Of a stretch of DNA of 42,366 nucleotides, positions 1 through 9,964 are shown piece after piece. Position 1 is the first letter of the stretch. Each line of letters opens with the position of its first letter. The notes beneath the pieces were generated by a model, which worked only from the letters and a program-made list of their open reading frames with translations, was not told the origin of the DNA and ran no database searches. The DNA is from Bacteroidales bacterium (GTDB lineage: Bacteria; Bacteroidota; Bacteroidia; Bacteroidales; UBA932): the NCBI GenBank assembly GCA_016290725.1, contig JAEEUZ010000003.1:1-42366 (forward strand). The letters run 5' to 3'. A program made the position numbers and the translations under genes.

Positions 1-1
1 C

Positions 2-88
2 CTTCGCCCCTGCAAGGCCCAGACCGGCATCCCCCCCACCGAGTGGAAACAAAAGGAAGGAATCGAAGACAATCAAAACAAAACGTGA
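2..88 (+). CDS. C-terminal fragment, probable AraC-type helix-turn-helix regulator (truncated by window edge)
   Basis: Frame 2 reads LRPCKAQTGIPPTEWKQKEGIEDNQNKT*; TGxxPTEW resembles the end of AraC-family HTH domains; stop at 86-88. Confidence 0.4.
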   Translation, partial: LRPCKAQTGIPPTEWKQKEGIEDNQNKT

Positions 89-89
89 T

Positions 90-3000
90 ATGAAAAAGTA
101 CTTGTCCATTCTTGCAGCTTTAGCAATGCTCTGCTCCTGTCAGGAAGAGCCGGTTATCGACGACGGAGGCGGAGATGGCCCCGGCGGCGGAGGAGGCAAT
201 AACAACCAGCCCGGCGTGGAACTCACCCTGTCGGCCTCCAAGATGGCCTTCTCGTCTTTCTGTGGCGAACAGGTAGTAGAAGTGTCCACAAATCAGCAGA
301 GCTGGACGGCCGATGTCGCCCAGGAAAGCAGCGAATGGCTGAGCATCGACACGGAAGACAAAACCATCAAGGTCTCGGTTACTGATAATCCAGGAGCATC
401 GGAGCGCCAGGGAGTAGTTTTGGTCAAGGCCGGAGGGAATACGGTTACTCTCACGGTAACTCAGGACGGCTTGGGCGAGGATGCTGCAAACGGACAAGGA
501 ACGACCATTGAATATGCTCTGGCAGAAGGTACTACAATTGCGCCCAAGTCTCTTTCGCAGTATATTACATCCGTCAATACAAACGAACAAACCTTCTATA
601 TCAGCAAGGACGTTCCGGAAGAGTTAATACCCACAAAAGGAAAACTCATCATCAACACACCCACAAAAGTGCTGCCGCAGGGTCTCCTCGCCAATGTCAT
701 CTCTGTTACTGAAACTGCCGACGGATATAAAGCGATATACACTCCCCTGGGTCTGACGGATGTTTTCCAAAGCCTGAATGTCAATATTGAAGACCTGGAT
801 ATGGGAGAATATGTTACAGGTATTGAAGATGAGTACGGCAATCCCATTCAGTATTCTGTCACGAAGGCATACGCATCCAAAAACTTCCATATAGACATTC
901 CCGAGGTCCAGTGGGAAATCGCCAAGGGGTTCTTTGTTACGCCCCAGATGGGAGCCGACATATTGCTCAAGTTGCAGTTGAACGTGGATGACTACGTGCT
1001 TTCTACCCTGAATGTAAAGGCCGATGCGACAATAGTATGGGGGGCGGATTTTGAATTGGCCGCAGACGTCACTATGAGCTGGAGGAAAAAGATAATGAGT
1101 TTTTATCTGGCAGCTATCCCCGTGGGGCCCATTCTGCTCACACCATCGGTCGATGTCTTTGCCATCGCTGATGTGGGTGGAAAAATAAGCCTCACTGCCC
1201 AGGTAAGAACAACTGTTTCTTCATCGGCATGGTTGCAATATGATTGTATAAATGGCACAAACAGCTATTCCAACACCTCCAAACCGGAAGTGGGGCCAAC
1301 CACATGTGAGGTAGGAACCTCAGCAGAGGTAAGCGCCAGCGCCGGCATCAGTATCGGTGTTGGAATCGGCATATTCACTGATATTTTCAAAGCGGGCGTT
1401 TCCATTGATGCCGTCGTAAACCTTGCCCTTAGCACCTCTATCGATCTGGACACATGGCGCACCTGTGATCCCGGGAATTGGATTGGCGCAGCCGTTTCAG
1501 AGGCAAAAGTTACAGCTACCTTAAAGGTTTACGGCTCACTGTATTATTCTTATCCCGGCCTGGGAGACGGTGGCATAGGTAATTACGACTCGGTTCAAAT
1601 ATCTCCTACTTACAATCGCAAGTTGGCTGAATGGAATATATTCCCAAAACTCAACAAGGATCTTGAATGCGTTCAGGATGGCGGCGATGTGTTCACAGTC
1701 AGAACTTATGTGGAAGCCCCTTCTCTTTTCTCCGGAGTCCCGGGGTCCAAGTTCGGCGAACTGGTTCTGGCCTACAAGGATGAGGGCAATGCTCTCGCAG
1801 AGCATAAAATCATTCCATTCGATCTAACGGAAGCCAAGGCCGCCGCGTTATGGGAAAATCCGGACCGGCCTCAACTGATTGAGGCCAAAGCAGACGGGCT
1901 CGTGGCCAACCGTTTTTATGATTTTGACGTTTGCTGGAAGATCGGCACCGGATTAATCCCTCTGAATTCGGTCTACCATGTCAGGACCATGAGAAGCCAG
2001 GACTATAACGCACTGCGCTCGATTCTTGGCGCCATTCAATCATGTTCATCAGGTTATTGGGAAGAATGCAACTGGGGAGAAGAAGGAATTTTCGTAGAAC
2101 GATATAAGAATGTCTGGTTTGGCTTGGATTCTGACATAGAATCGGGTGATTTGGACATAGATATTACAATCCCCAAGGAATGGCAACTGGGCAGTAATCT
2201 TACCATAGGCAATTATTCCCCGTCCAATCATTTCAAATGGAATTTGATTCTGGAGGGCGAGCGAAGCTTTAATACCATCGACATTGAGGATAAGAAGTGT
2301 TCATTAAACCTTAGTAAAAAACTTGAAACGAAGAACTTTATATTCAGGGGTATGTATGTTTATGACGGTTATCCCAGTAGTTATCTTAATGTGACAGATA
2401 AGTTTGATATCAGCAATTCTGAAATCAACGACATCATTGTTTTCGGCGAGGGGGCTGACGGAGGATACATTTGTCCGTCCGAGATTATTCTGGATAATTG
2501 CCCTAATGTTGGCGGACTTGAAATTAGCGTTCCCAAGGGAAAGGAGTTGAAAACTTTGTCGGCCAAGAACACCGGAATGGACAAGAACACCAACGTATAC
2601 AGTTCGTTCAGTATAAATGTACATGGAAAAATCTCGGATAACGCTATCAAGGGAATGGGCGACATTAAGCGCCCTAATAGGTATTTATACATATGTGATG
2701 ATTCCAATATGGGCTCTTTATCATTAGGCCCCGGTCCCACTATCGTTCATCTGTATTCTCCGAATGTCAGATCCGTGTCAGCTACCGGTGCCTCTGACCT
2801 GAAAAGCCTGTATCTTGAATGGGGCCATCGGGCAACTTCCCTGACTGTTTCCGATTGTCCGAAATTAGAGACCCTGGATGTCAGCACAGATTATGACTAC
2901 GATGGCAGTTTGAGCGTATTCAGCATCTCTAATGTGCCTGCCATAAGCAAATTACACATTTGCGGCCAAAAAGGATTGGGAGGAGAATTACCATCCGTTC

Positions 3001-3314
3001 TTGCCCAAATGGAGAAAAACGGGAAAGATGTTGCGTACGATGTTCGTTATTCTTACTATTATCAGGATAGGTATCAAGCCGGGCAGGATTATGATGATTG
3101 GGAAACGACAAATAAGAATCCCTTCCCGGATTATGTTCCACGTCTCACTTATGTAAAGAGTCTGAAGTGGTGGGATGAAGAAGGGCACAGATGGTGGACT
3201 GATTACAAAATATGGTATCAAAACTTTGGTTTTGGTTACTACTATTCAGGAGAGCCATCTCAGGGGTATCATCGTAGCAAAAGCGAACTGCCTGGAGAGT
3301 ATGGTAAAAACTGA
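90..3314 (+). CDS. Secreted lipoprotein with BACON domain; large C-terminal beta-rich/LRR-like region
   Basis: 1074 aa ORF; lipobox signal MKKYLSILAALAMLCSC; Gly/Asn linker; BACON-like segment (LTLSASKMAFSSFCGEQVVEVSTNQQSWTA...VTVTQDG). Confidence 0.8.
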   Translation: MKKYLSILAALAMLCSCQEEPVIDDGGGDGPGGGGGNNNQPGVELTLSASKMAFSSFCGEQVVEVSTNQQSWTADVAQESSEWLSIDTEDKTIKVSVTDNPGASERQGVVLVKAGGNTVTLTVTQDGLGEDAANGQGTTIEYALAEGTTIAPKSLSQYITSVNTNEQTFYISKDVPEELIPTKGKLIINTPTKVLPQGLLANVISVTETADGYKAIYTPLGLTDVFQSLNVNIEDLDMGEYVTGIEDEYGNPIQYSVTKAYASKNFHIDIPEVQWEIAKGFFVTPQMGADILLKLQLNVDDYVLSTLNVKADATIVWGADFELAADVTMSWRKKIMSFYLAAIPVGPILLTPSVDVFAIADVGGKISLTAQVRTTVSSSAWLQYDCINGTNSYSNTSKPEVGPTTCEVGTSAEVSASAGISIGVGIGIFTDIFKAGVSIDAVVNLALSTSIDLDTWRTCDPGNWIGAAVSEAKVTATLKVYGSLYYSYPGLGDGGIGNYDSVQISPTYNRKLAEWNIFPKLNKDLECVQDGGDVFTVRTYVEAPSLFSGVPGSKFGELVLAYKDEGNALAEHKIIPFDLTEAKAAALWENPDRPQLIEAKADGLVANRFYDFDVCWKIGTGLIPLNSVYHVRTMRSQDYNALRSILGAIQSCSSGYWEECNWGEEGIFVERYKNVWFGLDSDIESGDLDIDITIPKEWQLGSNLTIGNYSPSNHFKWNLILEGERSFNTIDIEDKKCSLNLSKKLETKNFIFRGMYVYDGYPSSYLNVTDKFDISNSEINDIIVFGEGADGGYICPSEIILDNCPNVGGLEISVPKGKELKTLSAKNTGMDKNTNVYSSFSINVHGKISDNAIKGMGDIKRPNRYLYICDDSNMGSLSLGPGPTIVHLYSPNVRSVSATGASDLKSLYLEWGHRATSLTVSDCPKLETLDVSTDYDYDGSLSVFSISNVPAISKLHICGQKGLGGELPSVLAQMEKNGKDVAYDVRYSYYYQDRYQAGQDYDDWETTNKNPFPDYVPRLTYVKSLKWWDEEGHRWWTDYKIWYQNFGFGYYYSGEPSQGYHRSKSELPGEYGKN

Positions 3315-3329
3315 TAACTTTGCATAGTT

Positions 3330-3965
3330 ATGAGGAAGAAGTATCCTAAAACCACCACTCGTGTGGAACTTGGCGAGGACGGGAAGTACCGCTGGACTTA
3401 TGCGCTGAATATGTATAAGAACCCGGCCATACTGCTTACGGTTCTGAAGATTATCGTCATATTGTTCAGTATTCCGCTCATTTTCGTTCTTGTGCGCACT
3501 GCTATCAGCAATGACTGGGCGAATGCCTGGGGGGAGAAGATGTGGGACAGCAGCATTAAGATACTGCTTTTTGTGCTGGTGCTGTTCATCGGCATAACCC
3601 TGCTGGCATATCTGATTGTGGCGGGGATGTATGGGGGAAAGTACATCGTCCATTTCACCATGGACGAGAAAACCCTCGTGCACGCCACCGACGGGGCGCA
3701 ATCCAAGAAGGCCCGCAGGATGGGCCTGGTTACGATAGGAGCCGGGGTGCTGTCCGGTCGCGCCGGTACCATCAGTGCCGGTATGGCGGCAACCCGTACC
3801 ACGTCCACAACGGACCTGTCCAGTGTGCGCCGCATCAAGGTTCGTCGCGGAATCAACCTCATCAAACTGAACGAAACCCTGAACCACAATCAGGTGTATG
3901 TTCCGGCAGAGGACTTTGACCTGGTACTTGACTTTTTACGCAAACACTGCCCCAAGGCAAAATGA
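3330..3965 (+). CDS. Hypothetical membrane protein
   Basis: 211 aa ORF with two strong hydrophobic segments. Confidence 0.75.
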   Translation: MRKKYPKTTTRVELGEDGKYRWTYALNMYKNPAILLTVLKIIVILFSIPLIFVLVRTAISNDWANAWGEKMWDSSIKILLFVLVLFIGITLLAYLIVAGMYGGKYIVHFTMDEKTLVHATDGAQSKKARRMGLVTIGAGVLSGRAGTISAGMAATRTTSTTDLSSVRRIKVRRGINLIKLNETLNHNQVYVPAEDFDLVLDFLRKHCPKAK

Positions 3966-3968
3966 GAG

Positions 3969-4075
3969 CGTGAAATGTAACTCTCTGATTATCAGACAAT
4001 AACGCAATTTAAGGTGGGAAAATTTCCCACCTTAAATCATATAACTCGTTATCCATCAACGATTTACATTTCACG
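3969..4075. repeat. Nested inverted-repeat element, copy E1
   Basis: Outer arms CGTGAAATGTAA (3969-3980) / TTACATTTCACG (4064-4075); mid arms ATAACG (3999-4004) / CGTTAT (4047-4052); inner 15-bp arms 4007-4021 / 4023-4037. Confidence 0.85.
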
Positions 4076-4083
4076 GCTTGTGT

Positions 4084-4120
4084 GAGATTTCTCCACGCGC
4101 TTCGCTTGGTCGAAATGACA
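4084..4120 (+). repeat. Dispersed repeat copy R1 (GAGATTTCTC...TCGAAATGACA family)
   Basis: GAGATTTCTCCACGCGCTTCGCTTGGTCGAAATGACA; related to copies near 4642, 6389-6488 and 16060. Confidence 0.75.
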
Positions 4121-4142
4121 AAGGCGAACCGGAACAGGTTAA

Positions 4143-4174
4143 TTTGCATATTAAACAATAATGTAGTATCTTTG
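4143..4174 (+). promoter_or_regulatory. Bacteroidetes-type promoter for rimP-nusA-infB
   Basis: TTTG (4143-4146) - 20 nt - TATCTTTG (4167-4174), matching TTTG-N19-21-TAnnTTTG. Confidence 0.75.
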
Positions 4175-4188
4175 CACCCGTGTTTGAG

Positions 4189-4220
4189 ATAGAGGCCGCG
4201 AGGTCCTCTATTTTTATTTA
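4189..4220 (+). terminator. Leader hairpin plus U-tract (candidate attenuator)
   Basis: ATAGAGGCC-GCGA-GGTCCTCTAT followed by TTTTATTTA, between the promoter and the rimP start. Confidence 0.6.
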
Positions 4221-4229
4221 TAAATAGGT

Positions 4230-4643
4230 ATGGATAAAATCGCTATTGCAAAGGCCATTGAAGGCACATTGGAGGAGAGGCGCTGCTTCCTGGTGGAAGT
4301 GAGCCTTAACGCGTACAACGACATCGAGATCGTTATCGAGAAGGCCGATGGAGCCGTGGACTGGGACGACTGCGCGGCAATCGACCATAAAGTGCACGAG
4401 TGCTTCAATCAGGACGAAGAGGACTACTCCCTCACCGTATCGTCGGCCGGGCTGGACAGGCCTTTCAAGGTGCTGCCCCAGTACCTCAAGGCCTTGGGAA
4501 CCATGGTGGAAGTGAAGCTCAAGGACGGAAAGAAATTCATCGGCAAGCTGGAAGGAGCAAGTGAGAACGAGATCACCGTTAACGAGGAACAGTACCCCAT
4601 GGCGGAAGTGCACAGCGTGAAACCCCACATTGATTTTAAATAG
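4230..4643 (+). CDS. rimP: Ribosome maturation factor RimP
   Basis: 137 aa; DWDDCAAIDHKVHECF...VSSAGLDRPFK; directly upstream of nusA. Confidence 0.9.
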   Translation: MDKIAIAKAIEGTLEERRCFLVEVSLNAYNDIEIVIEKADGAVDWDDCAAIDHKVHECFNQDEEDYSLTVSSAGLDRPFKVLPQYLKALGTMVEVKLKDGKKFIGKLEGASENEITVNEEQYPMAEVHSVKPHIDFK

Positions 4644-4671
4644 ATTTCTCGACTACGCTCGAAATGACAAA
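4642..4671 (+). repeat. Dispersed repeat copy R2, overlapping the end of the rimP stop codon
   Basis: AGATTTCTCGACTACGCTCGAAATGACAAA; near-identical to the 16061 copy. Confidence 0.75.
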
Positions 4672-4689
4672 AGAATAAAACAATATACA

Positions 4690-5958
4690 ATGGCAAAAGA
4701 AAAAGAAAAGGAAATCACCTTGATTGACGCATTCAAGGATTTCAAGGAAGAGAAAAGCATCGACCGTCCGGTGATGCTCGGTGTTCTGAAGGACGTGTTC
4801 CTCACCCAGCTCGCAAAGACCTACGGCAGTTCCGACAACTTCGACGTTATCATCAACGTGGACAAGGGAGACTGCGAAATCTACCAGAACTTCGAGGTTG
4901 TGGAAGAGGTTGAGAATCCTGCAACGGAGATTACCGTGGATGAAATCGCCGCTGAAACCGGCGACGACGACTACGAGATCGGCGACACCTACACCCGTAA
5001 ACTCTCCCTCGCATCCTTCGGCCGCCGCGGCATCCTGAACATCCGTCAGAACCTGCAGGGCCGCATCATGGATATCGAGAAGGCAAACGTGTACAAGCGT
5101 TATTCCGAGAGAGTGGGCGAAATCTTCACGGGCGAGGTTTACCAGACCTGGAAGAACGAGGTGCTCATCCTGGACGAGGAAGGCAACGAACTCCGTATGC
5201 CCCGCCCCGAGCAGATTCCCGGCGAGCGCTTCAAGAAGGGCGACAACATCCGCGCTATCATCAAGAGCGTGGAGATGCGCAACAACACCACTCCGTACAT
5301 CACCCTTTCCCGCACCAGCAACGAGTTCCTGGAGAAACTCTTCGAGATGGAAGTGCCCGAAATCTACGACGGCCTCATCACCATCAAGAAGGTTGTGCGT
5401 ATCCCCGGTGAGCGCGCGAAGGTGGCCGTTGAGTCCTATGACGACCGCATCGACCCCATCGGCGCCTGCATCGGCGTAAAGGGTTCCCGCATCATGGGTA
5501 TCGTCCGCGAGCTCCGCAACGAGAACATCGACGTGCTGCAGTGGACCACCAACACCCAGCTCCTCATCCAGAGGGCGCTGAACCCGGCTCACATCTCCAA
5601 TATCGACCTTGGACAGAGCCCTGAAGACAAGATCAAGGTCTACATGCACTCCGACGAGGTGAAGAAAGGTATCGGCAAGGGCGGCGTTAACATCAAGCTC
5701 GCCGGCATGCTGGTGGGCCGCGAAATCGAGGTCTGGAGAGAAAGCGGAAAGGACGAGGAAATGGAGGAGGAAGACGTGCTCCTGAAGGATTTCGAGAACG
5801 AAATCGACCCTTGGATCATCGAAAGGCTGCAGGCTATCGGCTGCGACACCGCAAAGAGCGTTCTTGCCCTGAGTGCCGACGATATCGCCAATCGCGCAGA
5901 TCTGGAAGACGAGACCGTGGAAGAGGTTCTCTCGATCCTGCGTGCAGAATTTGAATAA
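4690..5958 (+). CDS. nusA: Transcription termination/antitermination factor NusA
   Basis: Start at MAKEKEKEITLIDAFKDF (ORF extends to 4630 through the repeat); S1/KH segments (DPIGACIGVKGSRIMGIVRELRNENIDV). Confidence 0.95.
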   Translation: MAKEKEKEITLIDAFKDFKEEKSIDRPVMLGVLKDVFLTQLAKTYGSSDNFDVIINVDKGDCEIYQNFEVVEEVENPATEITVDEIAAETGDDDYEIGDTYTRKLSLASFGRRGILNIRQNLQGRIMDIEKANVYKRYSERVGEIFTGEVYQTWKNEVLILDEEGNELRMPRPEQIPGERFKKGDNIRAIIKSVEMRNNTTPYITLSRTSNEFLEKLFEMEVPEIYDGLITIKKVVRIPGERAKVAVESYDDRIDPIGACIGVKGSRIMGIVRELRNENIDVLQWTTNTQLLIQRALNPAHISNIDLGQSPEDKIKVYMHSDEVKKGIGKGGVNIKLAGMLVGREIEVWRESGKDEEMEEEDVLLKDFENEIDPWIIERLQAIGCDTAKSVLALSADDIANRADLEDETVEEVLSILRAEFE

Positions 5959-5980
5959 TTAAAAGTATAGGGGGTTATAT

Positions 5981-8791
5981 ATGGCAGAAATCAGATTATC
6001 GAAACTTATAAAGCAGTTCAATATCGGACTGGACACTCTTGTCGATTTCCTCAACTCGAAGGGAGCCGGCATCGACTCGCCCAATCCCAACCTGAAGATT
6101 TCGGACGAGTACCTGGACGTGCTGCACAAGCAGTTCGGAAAGGATCTGGAGCTGAAGGAGCAGGCAGAGAAGGTGGACGTGAAGCTCACCGAAATCCTGG
6201 ACAAGGCATCCAGCCGCAAGGATGAGGCCGATGACGACTACGAGCCCGAGAAGGTGACGGTTATCAAGAGCAACAACTTCACCCACGAGGCCCGCAAGAA
6301 GAAGGCGGAGCCTGCGCCGGTGGAGGAAGAGCCCGCACCTGTGGAACCGGAGCCCGTGATTGAACCGGAACCGGTTGCCAAGGAAGAGGAGATCTCTCCG
6401 CGCGCTACGCTTGGTCGAGATGACAAGAATGGCGCTACGCTTGGTCGAGATGACAATTCTGTCATTCCGAGCGAAGTCGAGGAATCTCCTGTGGAAGAGC
6501 CTGAAGTCGTGGAAGAAGTGCCTGAAGAGGTGGCTGAAGAGCCGGAAATTTCCGCAGAAACCCCGGCGGAACCGGAAGAAGAAGCCCCTCAGGAGGAAGA
6601 GGAAGAAGAGGCTCCCGCCCCTGAGAAACCCGCAGCTCCGGAACTTAAGGTTCTTGGCAAAATCGACCTTTCCCAGTTCGATCCCAAGAAATCCAAGACC
6701 AAGCGCGAGCGTATCAAGAGCGGTTCTCAGAAGGTGGACGTGAATAAGATCCAGGCCGACAAGCAGCAGCCCCGCAAGAAGGAAGAACTCAAGGGCCAAG
6801 GCAAGAAGGCCGATGCCGGAAAGGGCCGCAAGAAGGGCCAGGACCGCTTCAAACCCGCAATGACGGAGGCCGAGCAGGAAGAACTGCAGAAGGAAATCCA
6901 GAAGCAGGTGAAGGAAACCTATGCGAAGATGAACGAGAGCACCCGCAACACCTTCGGCGCAAAGCACCGCAAGGACAAGAGGGAGCTCGCGGCACTCCGC
7001 AGCCAGGAAGAGATGGAAGCGGCTGCAGCGGAGAACAAGGTGCTGAAAGTCACCGAGTTCGTTACCGTGAACGACCTCGCCACCCTCATGAACAACACCC
7101 CCGTTGTGAAGGTTATCGGCGCATGCATGTCGCTTGGTATGATGGTGTCCATCAACCAGAGGCTAGATGCAGAAACGCTGGTTCTGGTTGCAGAGGAATT
7201 CGGCTACAAGGTGGAATTCGTCACTGCCGAGCTCAGCGAGGAAATCGCCCAGCAGGAGCCGGACAAGGAGGAAGATCTCGTGGAGCGTCCTCCGGTGATT
7301 ACCGTCATGGGTCACGTAGACCACGGTAAAACTTCCCTCCTGGATAATATCCGCAACACCAACGTCATCGCCGGTGAGGCCGGCGGCATTACCCAGCACA
7401 TCGGCGCATACAGCGTGAAGCTGGACAGCGGCCGCCGCATCACCTTCCTGGACACCCCTGGTCATGAGGCCTTCACGGCCATGCGTGCCCGAGGCGCCCA
7501 GATGACGGACCTTGCGATTATCATCGTTGCGGCCGACGACGCCGTGATGCCCCAGACCAAGGAAGCAATCGCCCACGCACAGGCTGCGGGTGTTCCTATG
7601 GTGTTCGCAATCAACAAGATAGATAAGCCCGGCGCAAATCCAGATACTATCCGCCGTCAGCTCTCCGAGATGAACATCCTGGTGGAAGACTGGGGCGGTA
7701 AGTACCAGTGCCAGGAGATATCGGCAAAGAAGGGAATCAACGTGGACAAACTCCTTGAGAAAGTTCTCTTCGAGACCGACCTTCTTGAGCTCAAGGCCAA
7801 TCCAAACAAGCTGGGAAGCGGCGCGGTTATCGAATCTTCGCTGGACAAGGGCCGCGGCTACCTGGCCACCATTCTGGTCCAGGACGGCACCGTGAAGGTT
7901 GGCGACGTTATCATTTCCGGAAGCTACTATGGACGCGTAAAGGCTATGTTCAACGAGCGCGGCCAGAAAGTGGACGAGGCCGGTCCTTCAACCCCCGTTT
8001 CACTTCTTGGCCTCAACGGCGCTCCTGCCGCGGGTGAAAAGTTCAATGTTATGGCCGATGAAAAAGAGGCCAAGAGCATTGCCAACCGCCGCGAGCAGCT
8101 CATCCGCATCCAGGGCATCAAGACGCAGAAGCACCTTACACTGGAAGAGATCGGACGCCGCATAGCCATCGGCAACTTCAAGGAACTGAACGTGATTGTG
8201 AAGGGCGATGTGGACGGCTCCGTGGAAGCCCTGTCGGATTCTCTCATCAAGCTTTCCACCGAGGAAGTGAGGGTGAACGTGATCCACAAGGCCGTGGGTG
8301 CCATCTCAGAGAGCGATGTCCTTCTGGCAGAAGCCTCCGACGCCGTTATCATCGGCTTCCAGGTGCGTCCTTCCTCCGAGGCCCGCAAGGCTGCGGAGAA
8401 GGAGGGTATCGAAATCCGCCTCTACTCGGTTATCTACGACTGTATCAACGAGGTGAAGGAAGGTATCGAGGGTATGCTGGAGCCGGAGAAGAAGGAAGAG
8501 GTAACCGCTACTGCAGAGGTGAAGCAGACCTTCAAGATCTCCAAGGTGGGCACCGTTGCAGGCTGCCAGGTGAAGGAAGGAAAGCTCACCCAGAAGGCAC
8601 AGGTTCGCCTTATCCGCGACGGTATCGTGGTGTACACCGGCGCTCTTGCATCCCTGCAGAGAGGCAAGGACGACGCCAAGGAGGTTGCATCGGGATTCGA
8701 GTGCGGCTGCTCGCTGGAGCGCTTCAACGACATCCACATCGGCGATGTTATCGAAGCCTTCCAGGTGGTTGAAATCAAGCGTACCTTATAG
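5981..8791 (+). CDS. infB: Translation initiation factor IF-2
   Basis: 936 aa; [43 protein letters not shown]. Confidence 0.97.
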   Translation: MAEIRLSKLIKQFNIGLDTLVDFLNSKGAGIDSPNPNLKISDEYLDVLHKQFGKDLELKEQAEKVDVKLTEILDKASSRKDEADDDYEPEKVTVIKSNNFTHEARKKKAEPAPVEEEPAPVEPEPVIEPEPVAKEEEISPRATLGRDDKNGATLGRDDNSVIPSEVEESPVEEPEVVEEVPEEVAEEPEISAETPAEPEEEAPQEEEEEEAPAPEKPAAPELKVLGKIDLSQFDPKKSKTKRERIKSGSQKVDVNKIQADKQQPRKKEELKGQGKKADAGKGRKKGQDRFKPAMTEAEQEELQKEIQKQVKETYAKMNESTRNTFGAKHRKDKRELAALRSQEEMEAAAAENKVLKVTEFVTVNDLATLMNNTPVVKVIGACMSLGMMVSINQRLDAETLVLVAEEFGYKVEFVTAELSEEIAQQEPDKEEDLVERPPVITVMGHVDHGKTSLLDNIRNTNVIAGEAGGITQHIGAYSVKLDSGRRITFLDTPGHEAFTAMRARGAQMTDLAIIIVAADDAVMPQTKEAIAHAQAAGVPMVFAINKIDKPGANPDTIRRQLSEMNILVEDWGGKYQCQEISAKKGINVDKLLEKVLFETDLLELKANPNKLGSGAVIESSLDKGRGYLATILVQDGTVKVGDVIISGSYYGRVKAMFNERGQKVDEAGPSTPVSLLGLNGAPAAGEKFNVMADEKEAKSIANRREQLIRIQGIKTQKHLTLEEIGRRIAIGNFKELNVIVKGDVDGSVEALSDSLIKLSTEEVRVNVIHKAVGAISESDVLLAEASDAVIIGFQVRPSSEARKAAEKEGIEIRLYSVIYDCINEVKEGIEGMLEPEKKEEVTATAEVKQTFKISKVGTVAGCQVKEGKLTQKAQVRLIRDGIVVYTGALASLQRGKDDAKEVASGFECGCSLERFNDIHIGDVIEAFQVVEIKRTL
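6389..6488 (+). repeat. Composite dispersed repeat R3 inserted in frame in infB (two direct copies, one inverted)
   Basis: GAGATCTCTCCGCGCGCTACGCTTGGTCGAGATGACAAGAATG / GCGCTACGCTTGGTCGAGATGACAATTCT / GTCATTCCGAGCGAAGTCGAGGAATCTC (inverted). Confidence 0.85.
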
Positions 8792-9964
8792 GAATATAAG
8801 TACAGCGAGAAGATAAAGTGCGAAGCCCTCGGCCCTTATCCGGCCGGGGGTTACGCTTTTTATCTGGGTGTCGGTGACATCGGCCCGGGAAATCCGGTTC
8901 AGTTTCTGGATTGAAGGGAAATCCGCAGGGCGCCATTTGCGGGCGATTTCCCCATCGGCAAGGAAGGTGGCTCCACCGTTGGCCCTGTTCAGGGTAATCA
9001 GGGTTTTATAATCGGCATAGAAAAAGGCCACGTTGGAGGGGATGTAGATGTTGCTTCCCGGAGCGATGTTGATGAGGATAAGAGGGCGGATATCCGTCTC
9101 CGACAAAGTGTTGAGCATCACGTTCAGACGCATCCAATCGCATTTTTCGGGATTATACACCGATATGAGCATAACCTTGCCGATGACGGCGTCTTCGTCC
9201 CGGTAATTGCCTTCTTCGTCCGTGAAAGAGAGGATGGGGGCGGGCCTGTCCAGAGGAGTGGAGTTGCGGTATACGGTATCCACTTTCACGAAGGTCCAGG
9301 TGCTGTCCGGAAGGCGGTCCAGCGTGAAGGAGCCCCTTTGGCCGTCTTTTTCGTAGATATATGCGGCGTAGAATCCGTCCATGGCCTGATAGTCATTGTC
9401 CAGCGAAGCATAGAGCTGGGCGCCGGGACGGAAGTCCGTGAAATCCACCGCGGGGAGATGGGTGGCGCTGTAGATTGAGGCAAAAACTATTGACGCCGCG
9501 CCTATCCAGAATGCCACTTTCCTGTGGTTTTTGGGCTCTCCGAACTCCTTGAAAGGCAGGAACGCCAGGAGGCACAACAACAGCAGTACGATGTTCTTGA
9601 GGAAACTCTGAAGGTGGGTAAGATGTACCGCTTCCCCGAAGCAGCCGCAGTCCATCTGAGGATTCTTAATCAGAAGGATCAGGGTGATGACGGTGAATCC
9701 CAGCGTGAGGGCCGATGTAACGATGGCCGTGAGCTTCCGGAAAACACCCGTTAGCAGAGCCGCTCCGGTGAGGGTTTCCACGAGGCAGAGGATAACTGCC
9801 GATGCCTTGGAAATGCCGACAAGACCGCCCAGATGGAAGAATTTGAAGTATTCGCTAACGATTAAGCCCGTGCCCGTTACATCCAGCATCTTCAGGAGGC
9901 CGGAGGCTACGAAAACAAGGCCGATGAGGGAAGCGGCGGTGCGGCGCAGTGCGTTGTGTTTCAT
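8786..9964 (-). CDS. DoxX/MauE-type integral membrane protein with C-terminal extracytoplasmic domain
   Basis: 392 aa; N-terminal TM bundle with [13 protein letters not shown] and [13 protein letters not shown]. Confidence 0.75.
   Translation of the reverse strand: MKHNALRRTAASLIGLVFVASGLLKMLDVTGTGLIVSEYFKFFHLGGLVGISKASAVILCLVETLTGAALLTGVFRKLTAIVTSALTLGFTVITLILLIKNPQMDCGCFGEAVHLTHLQSFLKNIVLLLLCLLAFLPFKEFGEPKNHRKVAFWIGAASIVFASIYSATHLPAVDFTDFRPGAQLYASLDNDYQAMDGFYAAYIYEKDGQRGSFTLDRLPDSTWTFVKVDTVYRNSTPLDRPAPILSFTDEEGNYRDEDAVIGKVMLISVYNPEKCDWMRLNVMLNTLSETDIRPLILINIAPGSNIYIPSNVAFFYADYKTLITLNRANGGATFLADGEIARKWRPADFPSIQKLNRISRADVTDTQIKSVTPGRIRAEGFALYLLAVLIFL
8820..8863 (+). terminator. Candidate intrinsic terminator for infB, within the convergent gene
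   Basis: GCGAAGCCCTCGGCC / GGCCGGGGGTTACGC, 7-nt loop, followed by TTTTTAT. Confidence 0.55.

Noticed and set aside
3315-3322. Full promoter for the 3330 gene
   Set aside because: A TAACTTTG box is present but no TTTG at the expected upstream spacing; kept only as a note under leaderless candidates.
4636-5649. 337-aa minus-strand ORF opposite nusA
   Set aside because: Antisense to nusA, no recognisable motif; L/V/D/H-rich antisense composition.
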